64,000 bases of DNA, taken from positions 2,239,818 through 2,303,817 of the forward strand of contig NZ_KB900388.1 in assembly GCF_000378825.1 (NCBI RefSeq), given 5' to 3'. This document shows, piece after piece, positions 45,315-54,466 of this stretch; positions within the stretch are counted from its first letter, which is position 1, and each line of letters begins with the position of its first letter. Origin of the DNA: Salinispora vitiensis. GTDB taxonomy: Bacteria > Actinomycetota > Actinomycetes > Mycobacteriales > Micromonosporaceae. A program made the translations under genes and the position numbers. The notes beneath the pieces are model-generated. The model did not search any database. It saw nothing but the letters and a program-made list of their open reading frames with translations, and was not told where the DNA came from.

Positions 45315-47828
45315 TCAGGCGCCCACCGCCGCGACGGCGGTCCGGGCGACCAGCGCCCGGCGCATGTCGTCGTCCGCGTCGATCAGTGTCCGACGAAGGC
45401 CCCGGGTGAGATCCCCCCGGGTGAGCAGCTCCGCGACGCCCTCCCGGGTGCTCTGCGCGACCGCGTAGCGCGGAAACGCCCGCTCCGCGATCCGCCCAGC
45501 CACCCACGGGGTACGCAACCGCGAGGCGACCGGCATGTCGGCAAGGTACCGCCCCACGTACGGGGCGGTCAGCGTCGCCTGCTCCGGCTGCCAGAAGCCC
45601 TTCGCGGTAGCCTCAACCAGGCGGTTGGAGCACTCTGTGTCCGCCACGATGATCTCCCAGGCAGCCTCTTTGGCAGCCGGGTCGGGCAGGGCCGCGCGAC
45701 AGCGGGCGGCCCGCTCGGCCCCGGTGGCGCTCGGGTCGGCTGCCGCCTCGGCGGCGATCTCCGCCACACCGGCCCCACCCAGCGCCACCAGCCGCCCCAG
45801 CACCGCCCACCGCAGCTCCGCGTCGATCGCGAGCCCCGGTGGCCTGCCCTGGCCGGCCAGCCAACCGGTCAGTCGGTCCACGTCGTCGGTCGCGGCGACC
45901 CATCCTCGGGCCGCGGCGAGCTGAAGCGAACCACCGGTCGGCGCGGTGTCGAGCAGCTGCCCGGTGGCGACGGCGACCTGGGCCAGGGCCGCCTCGCGGT
46001 CGCGGGGGGTGAGGTAGCGGTTGATCAGCGATTGGCTGATCGCGACCACATCCTCGACGATCACCACCTCGGTCTCGGCCGGCAGTGCGGCGGTGATCAG
46101 CTGCACCAAGTCCATCACCGGCCGCTCCCCATCGGTGACGGCGTCCAGCTCAGCTCCCCAGAGCAGCGCCCGCGCGAGCGAGTCGGTCAGGCGGGGCAAC
46201 AACAGCGGTACCGCGTCCGCCGAGGCCGGATCCAGTCGGATCTTGGCGTAGGTCAGGTCGCCGGCGTTCGGCAGCAGCAGCTGGGCGCCCACCTGCCCGG
46301 CCAGGTCCGTGAGCACCGTGCGACCGCCGTCGACGGAAGGTTCAAGATCCACCAGACGGTGCTGCACGGTGCCGTCAGCGGCGTACCGGGCGACGCCGAC
46401 CCGGTGCGGGCGCAGCACCGGGTGGGACTCCGGCCCGCTCTGCACCAGGGTCACCTCGGTGTATCGGCCATCGGCATCGAGCGATACCTCCGCCCGCAGC
46501 GTGTTGACCTGCGCGGTACGCAGCCAGGACCGGGCCCAGCCGGTCAGATCACGCCCGCTGGCCGCGGTCAGGCTGGCCAGCAGGTCCGCCAGGGTCGCGT
46601 TGCCGAACTGGTGCTCGGCGAAGTACGCGTTGAGCCCGGCCAGGAAGTCGTCGTCGCCGAGCCAGGCCACGAGCTGGCGCAGCACCGCGGCGCCCTTCGC
46701 GTACGAGATGCCGTCGAAGTTGAGCATGGCCTGGGCGGCGTCGGTCACCTCCGCCGGGGCGACCGGGTGGGTCGACGGACGCTGGTCGGCCGCGTACCCC
46801 CAGATCTTGCGCCGCATCGCGAAGCTCGTCCAACCGCGATCGAAGCGGGTGGCCTCCGCGGTCACGCGAATGGCCAGGTACTCGGCGAACGACTCGTTCA
46901 ACCACAGGTCGTCCCACCACCGCATGGTGACCAGGTCCCCGAACCACATGTGCGCCATCTCGTGCGCGATGGTGCTGGCCCGCCACTCGCGCTCGCTCTC
47001 GGTGACCGCGGACCGGAAGACATAGTCATCCCGGATGGTCACCAGCCCTGGATTCTCCATCGCCCCGGCATTGAACTCCGGTACGAACACCTGGTCGTAC
47101 TTGCCGAACGGGTACCGCTGCGCGAAGAGCTGGTGATACCGGTCCAGACACTGCTTCGTGACCGTGAGGATCTCGTCGACCTCCGCGTCCAGGTGCGTCG
47201 CGAGCGACCGACGACACCAGACGCCGAGCGGAATGCCGTCATGCTCGTCCCGGTGGACGTACCAGGGCCCGGCGATCAACGAGACCATGTACGTGGCCAG
47301 CGGTTCGGTCGGGGCGAACTCCCACCGCCCTGGACGCGGCGAGGCAGCCAGTGCGCCGTTCGCGGCGACGGTCCAGTGCTCGGGGGCGGTCACCGAGAGG
47401 GTGACCGGGGCCTTGAGGTCGGGTTGGTCGAAGGCGGCGAAGATGCGCTGGGCATGGTCGAGGAAGGACATGGCGTACAGGTAGGTCTCCCCGTCGGCCG
47501 GGTCGACAAAGCGGTGCATCCCCTCAGCGGTGTTGGTGTACGCCATCTCCGCCTCGACCGTCAGCGTGTTCCGCTCGGCGAGGCCGGTCAGCGGCAGCCG
47601 GTTGTCGACCAGCAGGGCGGGGTCAAGGTCGGTGTCGTTGATCCGGACCGAGCGCAGCCGCTGCGGCTGGCACTCGACGAACGTCCGGGATCCGGGGGTC
47701 GCCCTAAACCGGATGGTGACCTGCGAACGAAACCCTTCCTCGCCGGTCACGTCGAGGTCCACCTGATAGGACTCGATGGAAATCACAGCGGCGCGCGCGG
47801 TCGCCTCTACGCGGGTAAGGCTCGGCAT
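45315..47828 (-). CDS. pepN: aminopeptidase N (M1 family)
   Basis: 837-residue zinc aminopeptidase. N-terminal beta domain, then GAMENPGLVTIRDDYVF (exopeptidase motif), HEMAHMWFGDL with the zinc His pair, and the third ligand Glu in NESFAEYLAI. The C-terminal ERAP1-like helical domain runs to residue ~830. ATG 47828 chosen; the upstream extension to 47906 has no conserved residues and would overlap the divergent DUF397 gene. Function: N-terminal peptide trimming in the cytoplasm. Confidence 0.95.
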   Translation of the reverse strand: MPSLTRVEATARAAVISIESYQVDLDVTGEEGFRSQVTIRFRATPGSRTFVECQPQRLRSVRINDTDLDPALLVDNRLPLTGLAERNTLTVEAEMAYTNTAEGMHRFVDPADGETYLYAMSFLDHAQRIFAAFDQPDLKAPVTLSVTAPEHWTVAANGALAASPRPGRWEFAPTEPLATYMVSLIAGPWYVHRDEHDGIPLGVWCRRSLATHLDAEVDEILTVTKQCLDRYHQLFAQRYPFGKYDQVFVPEFNAGAMENPGLVTIRDDYVFRSAVTESEREWRASTIAHEMAHMWFGDLVTMRWWDDLWLNESFAEYLAIRVTAEATRFDRGWTSFAMRRKIWGYAADQRPSTHPVAPAEVTDAAQAMLNFDGISYAKGAAVLRQLVAWLGDDDFLAGLNAYFAEHQFGNATLADLLASLTAASGRDLTGWARSWLRTAQVNTLRAEVSLDADGRYTEVTLVQSGPESHPVLRPHRVGVARYAADGTVQHRLVDLEPSVDGGRTVLTDLAGQVGAQLLLPNAGDLTYAKIRLDPASADAVPLLLPRLTDSLARALLWGAELDAVTDGERPVMDLVQLITAALPAETEVVIVEDVVAISQSLINRYLTPRDREAALAQVAVATGQLLDTAPTGGSLQLAAARGWVAATDDVDRLTGWLAGQGRPPGLAIDAELRWAVLGRLVALGGAGVAEIAAEAAADPSATGAERAARCRAALPDPAAKEAAWEIIVADTECSNRLVEATAKGFWQPEQATLTAPYVGRYLADMPVASRLRTPWVAGRIAERAFPRYAVAQSTREGVAELLTRGDLTRGLRRTLIDADDDMRRALVARTAVAAVGA

Positions 47829-47894
47829 CCGCTTATCCTGCCCGATGGAACAATACAAATTTGCCCCCAACCCACGGCACTGGAGGACTGCACC

Positions 47895-48113
47895 ATGACG
47901 ACGCACCCCAAAGGCGACTTCGATGTCTCGCGGGCCGTCTGGCAGCGAGCCGAGGGCGACACCTCCGAGGCCGCCGTCGAGGTCGCGTTCGTCGACGACC
48001 TGATCGGCATGCGGAACTCCGCCGAGCCGGACGGGCCGGTACTCGTGTTCACCCAGGCCGAGTGGGACGCCTTCGTCGCTGGCGCCCAGGACGGCGAGTT
48101 CGACCTGGACTGA
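47895..48113 (+). CDS. DUF397-like small protein
   Basis: 72-residue acidic protein: FDVSRAVWQRAEGDTSEAAV, EVAFVDDLIGMRNSAEPDGP, VLVFTQAEWDAFVAGAQDGE. This is the DUF397 pattern (V-R-x-S..P, F-T-x-x-E-W-x-A-F). Such proteins usually partner an XRE-type regulator (anti-sigma-like or toxin-antitoxin-like roles proposed), but none is adjacent here. ATG 47895 follows GGAGGA at ~9 nt. Divergent from pepN, 66 nt away. Confidence 0.88.
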   Translation: MTTHPKGDFDVSRAVWQRAEGDTSEAAVEVAFVDDLIGMRNSAEPDGPVLVFTQAEWDAFVAGAQDGEFDLD

Positions 48114-48121
48114 TCAGCTGG

Positions 48122-48160
48122 ACCGCCTCGACCTGGATCGACGGTCCGGGTCGAGGCGGT
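48122..48160 (+). terminator. 12-bp hairpin after the DUF397 gene
   Basis: ACCGCCTCGACC (48122-48133) pairs with GGTCGAGGCGGT (48149-48160), 8 nt after the stop. No U-tract follows. Confidence 0.55.
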
Positions 48161-48324
48161 GCGTCCGCCCCCTTCGCCCGCACCCCCGGGTTCCGGCCGG
48201 CCACCGGTGTGATCCACCGTTTGGCTGCGGAGTCCGCTGGTGGGACCGGACAATGATGGACTGTCGGGTCGGGGGCGAGCCCGCGCCACGGCGCCATGGG
48301 CCGCGGATCGACGGAGGTGCAGGC

Positions 48325-48795
48325 ATGGCAGAGCAGCCACGAGCGCGGTCGCGGACCGGGCTCCAGGTCGCGGCCCTCGCGGTGGCGGTAATTCTCCTCC
48401 TACTGGGAGTGCTCGGGTTCGTGCCCGGGATCACCACCGACTATGCCGAGCTGCGGTTCGCCGGGCCAGACTCCGAAGCACAGCTGTTTGGCCTGTTCCA
48501 GGTTTCTTTCCTGCACAACATCCTGCTTTTGGGCTCCGGCCTCGCCGGCCTGCTGCTGGCCCGCCGGGTAGGCGGGGCACGGGTCTTCCTCACCGTGGGT
48601 GGTGCGCTCACCCTCGCCCTGTGGATCTATGGACTCATGATCGACCGGTCCAGCTCGGCGAACGTGATCCCGGTGAACGACGCCGACAACTTTCTACACC
48701 TCGGGCTCGGCTTCGCGATGCTCGTGCTCGGCCTGCTCCTGTCCAACCAGAAAGGCACCGGGGGCCGGCTCGACACTCCCCTGGACCGGCCCTGA
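48325..48795 (+). CDS. DUF4383 membrane protein
   Basis: 156 aa with four hydrophobic helices (LQVAALAVAVILLLLGVLGF; SFLHNILLLGSGLAGLLLA; VFLTVGGALTLALWIYGLMI; FLHLGLGFAMLVLGLLL) and the conserved V-N-D-A-D-N-F-L-H pattern of DUF4383 (IPVNDADNFLHLGLG). Function unknown. ATG 48325 is preceded by GGAGGT at the correct spacing; the longer frame upstream has no support. Confidence 0.88.
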   Translation: MAEQPRARSRTGLQVAALAVAVILLLLGVLGFVPGITTDYAELRFAGPDSEAQLFGLFQVSFLHNILLLGSGLAGLLLARRVGGARVFLTVGGALTLALWIYGLMIDRSSSANVIPVNDADNFLHLGLGFAMLVLGLLLSNQKGTGGRLDTPLDRP

Positions 48796-48812
48796 ACAGC
48801 CGGTACGGTCGG

Positions 48813-50258
48813 TCACTCCGCGTCGTCGCCGACCGGCTCGCCGGATTCGGCCTCGTCCTCCGGGCGCTGCCGCCGGGCCTTGCGGGCCGCCAGCCGCTCG
48901 GCGGCCGACGGCCGCTCCGACTGCTCCGCCATCCGCTGGTCACCACCGCGTATGCCGGGGACAAACTCGGTGTACAGCGTCGGCTGCCAGTCGAACTCAC
49001 GTTCGCCGATGCGGACCAGGTCGCCCGCCTGCGCACCGGCCTTGCCGAGCTTCTCCTCGACGCCGAGCCGGGCCAGTCGGTCAGCCAGGTAGCCGACCGC
49101 CTCCTCGTTATCGAAGTTCGTCTGCCGGACCCACCGTTCCGGGCGGGTGCCCCGCACCACCCAGGCACCGCCCGGCGCAGCCTCCACGGAGAAGCCCGCG
49201 TCGTCGACCGCCTTGGGCCGGATCACGATCCGGGCGGGCTCCGCCGGCGGTGCGGCCGCACGCGCCGCCGTCACCAGTTCACCCATGGCGTACATCAGGT
49301 CCTTGAGCCCGGCCCGGGTGGCCGCCGAGACCTCGAAGACGCGGAAGCCGCGGGCCTCCAGCTCCGGCCGGACGATCTCGGCCAGGTCCCGCCCGTCCGG
49401 CACGTCGACCTTGTTGAGCGCGACCAGGCGCGGCCGATCAGCCAGCCCACCGTACGCGGCCAGCTCCGCCTCGAGGGCGTCGATGTCGGCCACCGGGTCG
49501 CGCTCCGTCTCCAGGGCCGCGGTGTCGACGACGTGCACGAGCACCGCACAGCGCTCGATGTGCCGCAGGAACTCCAGGCCGAGCCCCTTGCCGGTGGCCG
49601 CGCCCGGAATCAGGCCGGGTACGTCCGCGACGGTGAAGGTGTGGTTGTCCGCCCGGACCACGCCGAGGTTCGGTACCAGGGTGGTGAACGGGTAGTCGGC
49701 GATCTTCGGCTTCGCGGCCGACATCACCGAGATCAGCGATGACTTGCCCGCGGACGGATAGCCGACCAGGCCGATGTCGGCGACGCTCTTCAGCTCCAGC
49801 ACCATGTCCATCTGGTCGCCGGGCTCGCCCAGCTCGGCGAAGCCCGGCGCCTTGCGGCGGGCGTTGGCCAGCGAGGCGTTACCCCGGCCACCGCGCCCGC
49901 CCCGGGCAGCCTCGAAGGTCGTCCCGGCACCCACCAGGTCGGCGAGGACCGTACCGTCGGTGGTCTGCACGACAGTGCCGTTGGGAACCTTGAGGACCAG
50001 GTCGGCACCGTTCGCGCCGTCCCGGTTCGAGCCGGCCCCGCCCCGACCGTTGGCGGCCTTGACGTGCGGGCGGAAGTGGAAGTCGAGCAGCGTGTGCACC
50101 TGCGGATCAACCACCAGTGAGACGCTGCCGCCGTGCCCGCCGTTGCCCCCGTCCGGGCCGCCGAAGGGCTTGAACTTCTCCCGGTGGACCGAGACACAGC
50201 CGTGCCCGCCGTCGCCGGCTTGCAGGTGTAGGACGACCCGGTCAACGAACGTCGTCAC
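48813..50258 (-). CDS. obgE: GTPase ObgE/CgtA
   Basis: 481-residue large-subunit assembly and stress GTPase. N-terminal glycine-rich Obg domain ([37 protein letters not shown]). G domain: G1 [10 protein letters not shown] (~168), DVPGLIPGA (~214), NKVDVPD (~281), SAATRAG. C-terminal OCT domain (RVHKRP-type absent; [20 protein letters not shown]) and an acidic tail. Start GTG 50258; longer upstream frame is not conserved. Downstream of rplU and rpmA, but a terminator at 50293 intervenes. Confidence 0.96.
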   Translation of the reverse strand: MTTFVDRVVLHLQAGDGGHGCVSVHREKFKPFGGPDGGNGGHGGSVSLVVDPQVHTLLDFHFRPHVKAANGRGGAGSNRDGANGADLVLKVPNGTVVQTTDGTVLADLVGAGTTFEAARGGRGGRGNASLANARRKAPGFAELGEPGDQMDMVLELKSVADIGLVGYPSAGKSSLISVMSAAKPKIADYPFTTLVPNLGVVRADNHTFTVADVPGLIPGAATGKGLGLEFLRHIERCAVLVHVVDTAALETERDPVADIDALEAELAAYGGLADRPRLVALNKVDVPDGRDLAEIVRPELEARGFRVFEVSAATRAGLKDLMYAMGELVTAARAAAPPAEPARIVIRPKAVDDAGFSVEAAPGGAWVVRGTRPERWVRQTNFDNEEAVGYLADRLARLGVEEKLGKAGAQAGDLVRIGEREFDWQPTLYTEFVPGIRGGDQRMAEQSERPSAAERLAARKARRQRPEDEAESGEPVGDDAE

Positions 50259-50292
50259 GCCACCAATCCTTCCAGCGGGGGTCGTACGGAGC

Positions 50293-50340
50293 AAAAGAAA
50301 AGCCGAAGCGGGCCGGGACACCAGGTCCGCGGCCCGCTTC
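50293..50340 (-). terminator. Rho-independent terminator after rpmA
   Basis: On the minus strand, GAAGCGGGCC (50340-50331) and GGCCCGCTTC (50314-50305) form a 10-bp stem followed by CTTTTCTTTTG (50302-50292). It lies between rpmA and obgE and would limit read-through into obgE. Confidence 0.9.
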
Positions 50341-50348
50341 GCCGGAGC

Positions 50349-50603
50349 CTACTGCTGCGGAACGATGCTGACGGTCTTGCGACCGCGCTTGGTACCGAAC
50401 TGAACCGAGCCGGTGGCCAGCGCGAAGAGCGTGTCGTCCCCGCCCCGGCCGACCAGGTCACCCGGGTGGAACTTGGTGCCACGCTGGCGGATGATGATCT
50501 CGCCCGCGCTAACGAGCTGACCACCGAAGCGCTTCACGCCGAGCCGCTGGGCCGCAGACTCACGACCGTTACGCGAGCTGGACGCACCCTTTTTGTGAGC
50601 CAT
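50349..50603 (-). CDS. rpmA: 50S ribosomal protein L27
   Basis: 84 aa, beginning [16 protein letters not shown]. Typical [19 protein letters not shown] and [18 protein letters not shown] motifs. Starts 11 nt after the rplU stop. Confidence 0.98.
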   Translation of the reverse strand: MAHKKGASSSRNGRESAAQRLGVKRFGGQLVSAGEIIIRQRGTKFHPGDLVGRGGDDTLFALATGSVQFGTKRGRKTVSIVPQQ

Positions 50604-50614
50604 TGGAGGACGAC

Positions 50615-50929
50615 CTACTTCCCGCTGGAGATGCCGGTCACCTTTACCTGGGTCAACGGCTGACGGTGACCCTGGCGCTTGTGGTAGCCGGTCTTGTTCT
50701 TGAACTTGTGGATCCGGATCTTCGGGCCCTTGGTGTGCGCGGCGATCTCACCGGACACCTCGACCGTGGCAAGCTTCGCCGCGTCGGTCACCAGGTCGTC
50801 ACCGTCGACGAGGAGCACCGCGGCAAGCTGCACCGCGTCACCGGGGGCACCGGCGAGCTTCTCGACCTCGATCACGTCGCCCTCGGCGACCTTGTACTGC
50901 TTGCCGCCGGTCTTGACGATCGCGTACAT
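50615..50929 (-). CDS. rplU: 50S ribosomal protein L21
   Basis: 104 aa. [20 protein letters not shown] and [23 protein letters not shown] at 50929. First gene of the rplU-rpmA unit; a 264-nt spacer separates it from rne. I saw no conserved leader motif in the spacer beyond the rne hairpin. Confidence 0.98.
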   Translation of the reverse strand: MYAIVKTGGKQYKVAEGDVIEVEKLAGAPGDAVQLAAVLLVDGDDLVTDAAKLATVEVSGEIAAHTKGPKIRIHKFKNKTGYHKRQGHRQPLTQVKVTGISSGK

Positions 50930-51122
50930 CGGAGGCGGACTCCCTGTCGTTGAGGCTGCTGGCGGTCGTTCCCACGGCGGCTCGCCGGATGACACAAGGC
51001 ACGGCGGCGCGGGCACGCGGGAGGTCGGCACACCAAAGTGCGCCGCCGGCAAGCGTACGCCATGGTCCGGAGCTCCCCCAAACCGGCCGGCCGAAACGCC
51101 CAACCCTACCCGGCATGAGGGT

Positions 51123-51160
51123 GCGCCGACCGGACCCGCGGGGCGGTTTCCGGTCGGCGC
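51123..51160 (-). terminator. 12-bp perfect hairpin after rne
   Basis: GCGCCGACCGGA (51123-51134) pairs with TCCGGTCGGCGC (51149-51160), 34 nt downstream of the rne stop. No U-tract on the minus side. Confidence 0.6.
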
Positions 51161-51169
51161 GGCAAAGCC

Positions 51170-51211
51170 GTCAGGGGCGGGTACGGCGCGCCCTCAGGGG
51201 CGGGTACGGCG
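51170..51211 (-). repeat. direct repeat duplicating the rne 3' end
   Basis: TCAGGGGCGGGTACGGCG occurs at ~51171-51188 and ~51194-51211. The second copy contains the rne stop codon and last codons; the first lies just downstream. Confidence 0.85.
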
Positions 51212-54200
51212 TCGCGCACCGCCCCGGCGGGAGCGCCGCCGGGCCGCGGTTTCGGGCTCCTCGCCGTCCTCGCCGCCCACCGCGTCCGGGTCGTCGGGCG
51301 CCGCGAGCCGCGCCATGTCGCCGCTCTGGCTCGCTACCGCGCTCGGGGCAGCCGGTGTTTCCACCTCATATCGGGACAGGTCATAGCCCATCGTGTCGTA
51401 ATAGTCAGCACCGGACGTCGTGGCGGCGGCCTCCGGGGTGGTGGTACCGGCACCCCGCGCCTCCTCGCTCTCGGCCACGGTCCGCTCGACGGCGGAAGTC
51501 CCCTTCCGCGCCCGCCGGCGGGACGACCCGCCCGACTCGGCCGGCGCCACCGCCTTGACCTTCTCTGGGCTGCCGCCCGCACGTGGCTTCTCCGGCACCG
51601 GCTCGGTGTGCAGGATCAACCCACGACCCTTGCAGCACTCACAGGTCTCGCTGAACGCCTCCAGCAGGCCGGCACCGATCCGCTTCCGGGTCATCTGCAC
51701 CAGACCAAGCGAGGTGATCTCCGTCACCTGATGCTTGGTGCGGTCCCGCCCCAGGCACTCGGTCAACCGACGCAGCACCAACTCCCGGTTCGACTCCAGG
51801 ACCATGTCGATGAAGTCGATGACCACGATGCCACCGATGTCCCGCAGCCGCAGCTGCCGGACGATCTCCTCGGCGGCTTCCAGGTTGTTCCGGGTAACCG
51901 TCTCCTCCAGGTTCCCGCCGGCACCGGTGTACTTACCGGTGTTCACGTCCACCACGGTCATCGCCTCAGTACGGTCGATCACCAGGTGCCCACCGGAGGG
52001 GAGGAAGACCTTGCGGTCCAGACCCTTCAAAATCTGCTCGTCGATCCGGTACTCGGTGAAGACGTCCACGGTGCCGACATGCCGGCGCAGCCGGGCGACC
52101 AGGTCCGGCGAGACGTGCGACAGGTACGACTCAACCAGGGCGTACGCGCTCTCACCCTCAATCACCAGCTCCCGGAAGTCCTCGTTGAAGAGGTCCCGGA
52201 CAACCCGGATGACCAGATCTGGCTCCTCGTAGAGCAGTACCGGCGCACCGCCTCGGCCCGCCTTCGCCTGGATGTCCTCCCACTGCGCCTGCAACCGCTT
52301 GACATCCCGCGCCAGCTCGTCCTCGGTGGCCCCCTCGGCGGCGGTACGGACGATCACGCCCGCTCCCTCCGGAACCAGCTTCTTCAGCGCGTCCCGCAGG
52401 CGCTTGCGTTCGTTGTCCGGCAGCTTGCGGCTGATCCCGGAGGCGTTGCCGCCCGGCACGTAGACGAGGTGCCGGCCGGAGAGCGCCACATGGCTGGTCA
52501 GCCGCGCGCCCTTGTGTCCGATCGGATCCTTGGTGACCTGCACCAGGACCGAATCACCGGACTTGAGGGCCTGCTCGATCGAGCGGGCCCGCCCTTCCAG
52601 CCCGGTGGCGTCCCAGTTGACCTCACCCGCGTACAGCACGGCGTTGCGGCCACGCCCAATGTCGACGAACGCCGCCTCCATGCTGGGCAGGACGTTCTGC
52701 ACCTTGCCCAGATAGACATTGCCGGCCATGGTGACCGACGAGTTACGGGTGACGTAGTGCTCGACCAGCACCCCGTCCTCCAGTACGGCGATCTGCGTCC
52801 GGTCGCCCCGCTGCCGGACCGCCATCACCCGGTCCACCGCCTCCCGGCGGGCCAGGAACTCTGCCTCGCTGAGGATCGGCGGCCGGGTCCGACGCTGCTC
52901 GCGGCCGTCCCGGCGGCGCTGGCGCTTGGCCTCCAGCCGGGTCGAGCCGGAGACGCCCTGTACCTCGTCAACGGTGCGACGCGGCTCCCGGATCTTGACG
53001 ACCGTGGGCACCCCGTCCTCTGCGGCGGCCTCCACGTCTCCGGCGCCACGCCGGCGCCGACGACGGCGGCGGCGGGTCAGTCCGTCGCCGCCTCCGGCCT
53101 CGGCCTCGTCGTCCTCCTCGGCCTCCTGCTCCACCGCCTCGGTCTGAACAGCGGCCTCCTCGGCCTCCTGCTCCTCGACCTCGTCGGCGCCCCCCTTGCC
53201 CCGACCACGCCCGCGACGACCCCGCCGACGGCGGCGCCGGCCATTGAGGATGTCGTCCTCGTCCTCGCCCTCGGGGATCTCCCCGGCCGTCTCCCCAGCC
53301 GCCTCGACCTCCTCGGTCTTCCGGTCCTCCCCGGGCTCGACGGCCTCGACGGCCTCGGCCTCCGCGGTCGACTCGCCGCTGCGGCGGCCCCGCCGGCGGC
53401 GCCGCGACGTCTCGACCGGCTCCTCCGCGGCCGGTTCGGTGGCGGCCGGCGCCTCGGCGGCCCGGGCCGGCGCCGGCTCCTCGGGCAACGGAGCCATGAA
53501 CAGCACTGTTGGGGCGGAGAGCCGGGCGCGTCGACCACGGGCCGGGCGCTCCGACTCGACCGGGTCGGCTACCGCCACCCCGGGCGGCACCTCCCCCACC
53601 GCGGCACCGCCGGGTGGAGTTGACTCGGTCTGCTCCTCCTCAGGCGCGGCAACCGGTTCGGGCGCCGCTGGCTCAACCGGAGCGCCAGTCGGCTCGACCG
53701 GAGCAATCGGGTCTACCGGAGCGCCAGTCGGCTCGACCGGAGCAATCGGGTCAACCGGAGCAGCGTCCTCGGCCGGAGCAGCCGAGTCAGCCGGCGTGGA
53801 GGTGGGCTCGACCGGCGCGGGGGCGGCCTTCTTGCGGCGGGTCCGCGTCGCCTTCACCGGCCGCGCGGTGCCCGCCGCCGCCTCCTCCTGCTCGCCGGAG
53901 GCCGGCACCGGCTCCGCCGGCGCCTTGGCCGTCGTAGCCTTCCGCCGACGACGCGTCGCCTTCGTCGGCGGCTCGCCGTCGCCCGCGATCGGGGCAAGCA
54001 CCTCGGCCTGGGGCGCCTCGCCCGCCCCCGGCACGGCGGCGCTACCCGCCTCGATCGGCGCCTCACTCTGTTCCGGCCGGTTGACCGGGGTCACCCGCTT
54101 CCGGCTGACCCGCTTGCGGGCCCGAGTCGCCGGCTCGGCAGCGCCGGTACCCACCGCCTCGCTCGTCGTTGGGCCGACCGACTCCGGGTTGTCCCCGGCG

Positions 54201-54337
54201 GGTTCCCGGGCAGCCCGGTCGCCCTTCTCCGACGTGGTGCTCGCGGCGGCGACACTGTCGCCAACACGGTGTTCGGCGGTCTCGCCATCCGGGTGGAAGC
54301 CGGTGCGTTCGCCGCCCTCGGGCTCGTTCTCGAGCAT
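51194..54337 (-). CDS. rne: ribonuclease E/G with long repetitive N-terminal extension
   Basis: 1047-residue RNA-processing endonuclease. Catalytic core ~500-970: S1 domain (MAGNVYLGKVQNVLPSMEAA), 5'-sensor/RNase H-like segment, DNase I-like domain with metal Asp residues in TVVDVNTGKYTG and IVVIDFIDMV, and the zinc-link CECCKGRG. The first ~500 residues are disordered: Pro/Val/Glu/Ala stretches, Arg-rich blocks such as RRRRGRRGRGRGKG, and three-fold GAPVDPIAPVEPT repeats. The C-terminus is basic (RRSRRGGARRRTRP). This arrangement, core C-terminal to a disordered arm, is usual in actinobacteria. ATG 54337. Confidence 0.95.
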   Translation of the reverse strand: MLENEPEGGERTGFHPDGETAEHRVGDSVAAASTTSEKGDRAAREPAGDNPESVGPTTSEAVGTGAAEPATRARKRVSRKRVTPVNRPEQSEAPIEAGSAAVPGAGEAPQAEVLAPIAGDGEPPTKATRRRRKATTAKAPAEPVPASGEQEEAAAGTARPVKATRTRRKKAAPAPVEPTSTPADSAAPAEDAAPVDPIAPVEPTGAPVDPIAPVEPTGAPVEPAAPEPVAAPEEEQTESTPPGGAAVGEVPPGVAVADPVESERPARGRRARLSAPTVLFMAPLPEEPAPARAAEAPAATEPAAEEPVETSRRRRRGRRSGESTAEAEAVEAVEPGEDRKTEEVEAAGETAGEIPEGEDEDDILNGRRRRRRGRRGRGRGKGGADEVEEQEAEEAAVQTEAVEQEAEEDDEAEAGGGDGLTRRRRRRRRRGAGDVEAAAEDGVPTVVKIREPRRTVDEVQGVSGSTRLEAKRQRRRDGREQRRTRPPILSEAEFLARREAVDRVMAVRQRGDRTQIAVLEDGVLVEHYVTRNSSVTMAGNVYLGKVQNVLPSMEAAFVDIGRGRNAVLYAGEVNWDATGLEGRARSIEQALKSGDSVLVQVTKDPIGHKGARLTSHVALSGRHLVYVPGGNASGISRKLPDNERKRLRDALKKLVPEGAGVIVRTAAEGATEDELARDVKRLQAQWEDIQAKAGRGGAPVLLYEEPDLVIRVVRDLFNEDFRELVIEGESAYALVESYLSHVSPDLVARLRRHVGTVDVFTEYRIDEQILKGLDRKVFLPSGGHLVIDRTEAMTVVDVNTGKYTGAGGNLEETVTRNNLEAAEEIVRQLRLRDIGGIVVIDFIDMVLESNRELVLRRLTECLGRDRTKHQVTEITSLGLVQMTRKRIGAGLLEAFSETCECCKGRGLILHTEPVPEKPRAGGSPEKVKAVAPAESGGSSRRRARKGTSAVERTVAESEEARGAGTTTPEAAATTSGADYYDTMGYDLSRYEVETPAAPSAVASQSGDMARLAAPDDPDAVGGEDGEEPETAARRRSRRGGARRRTRP
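53676..53762 (-). repeat. 39-bp in-frame repeats in the RNase E/G arm
   Basis: Two full 39-bp units (from 53676 and 53715) and the start of a third code 13-residue repeats of the form APVDPIAPVEPTG. Confidence 0.88.
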
Positions 54338-54466
54338 GGACGTCTCCAGTTCTGGCTACCCCGGGCGCGGGTGAGCGCTGCCACGCAGGGTCGCCGCAAA
54401 AGGTGTTTCCGCCAGTCGCGATCGACGCGACCGGCGAAGTCTGCCTAGCCAGACACCGACCGTCGG

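Noticed and set aside
46032..48113. 693-residue plus-strand frame opposite pepN, ending in the DUF397 gene
   Set aside because: Antisense shadow of pepN; only the last 72 residues, from ATG 47895, are a supported gene.
47895..48113. Toxin-antitoxin pair based on DUF397
   Set aside because: No XRE regulator or toxin gene is adjacent.
51608..53623. 671-residue plus-strand frame opposite rne
   Set aside because: Antisense shadow; composition mirrors the repetitive rne arm.
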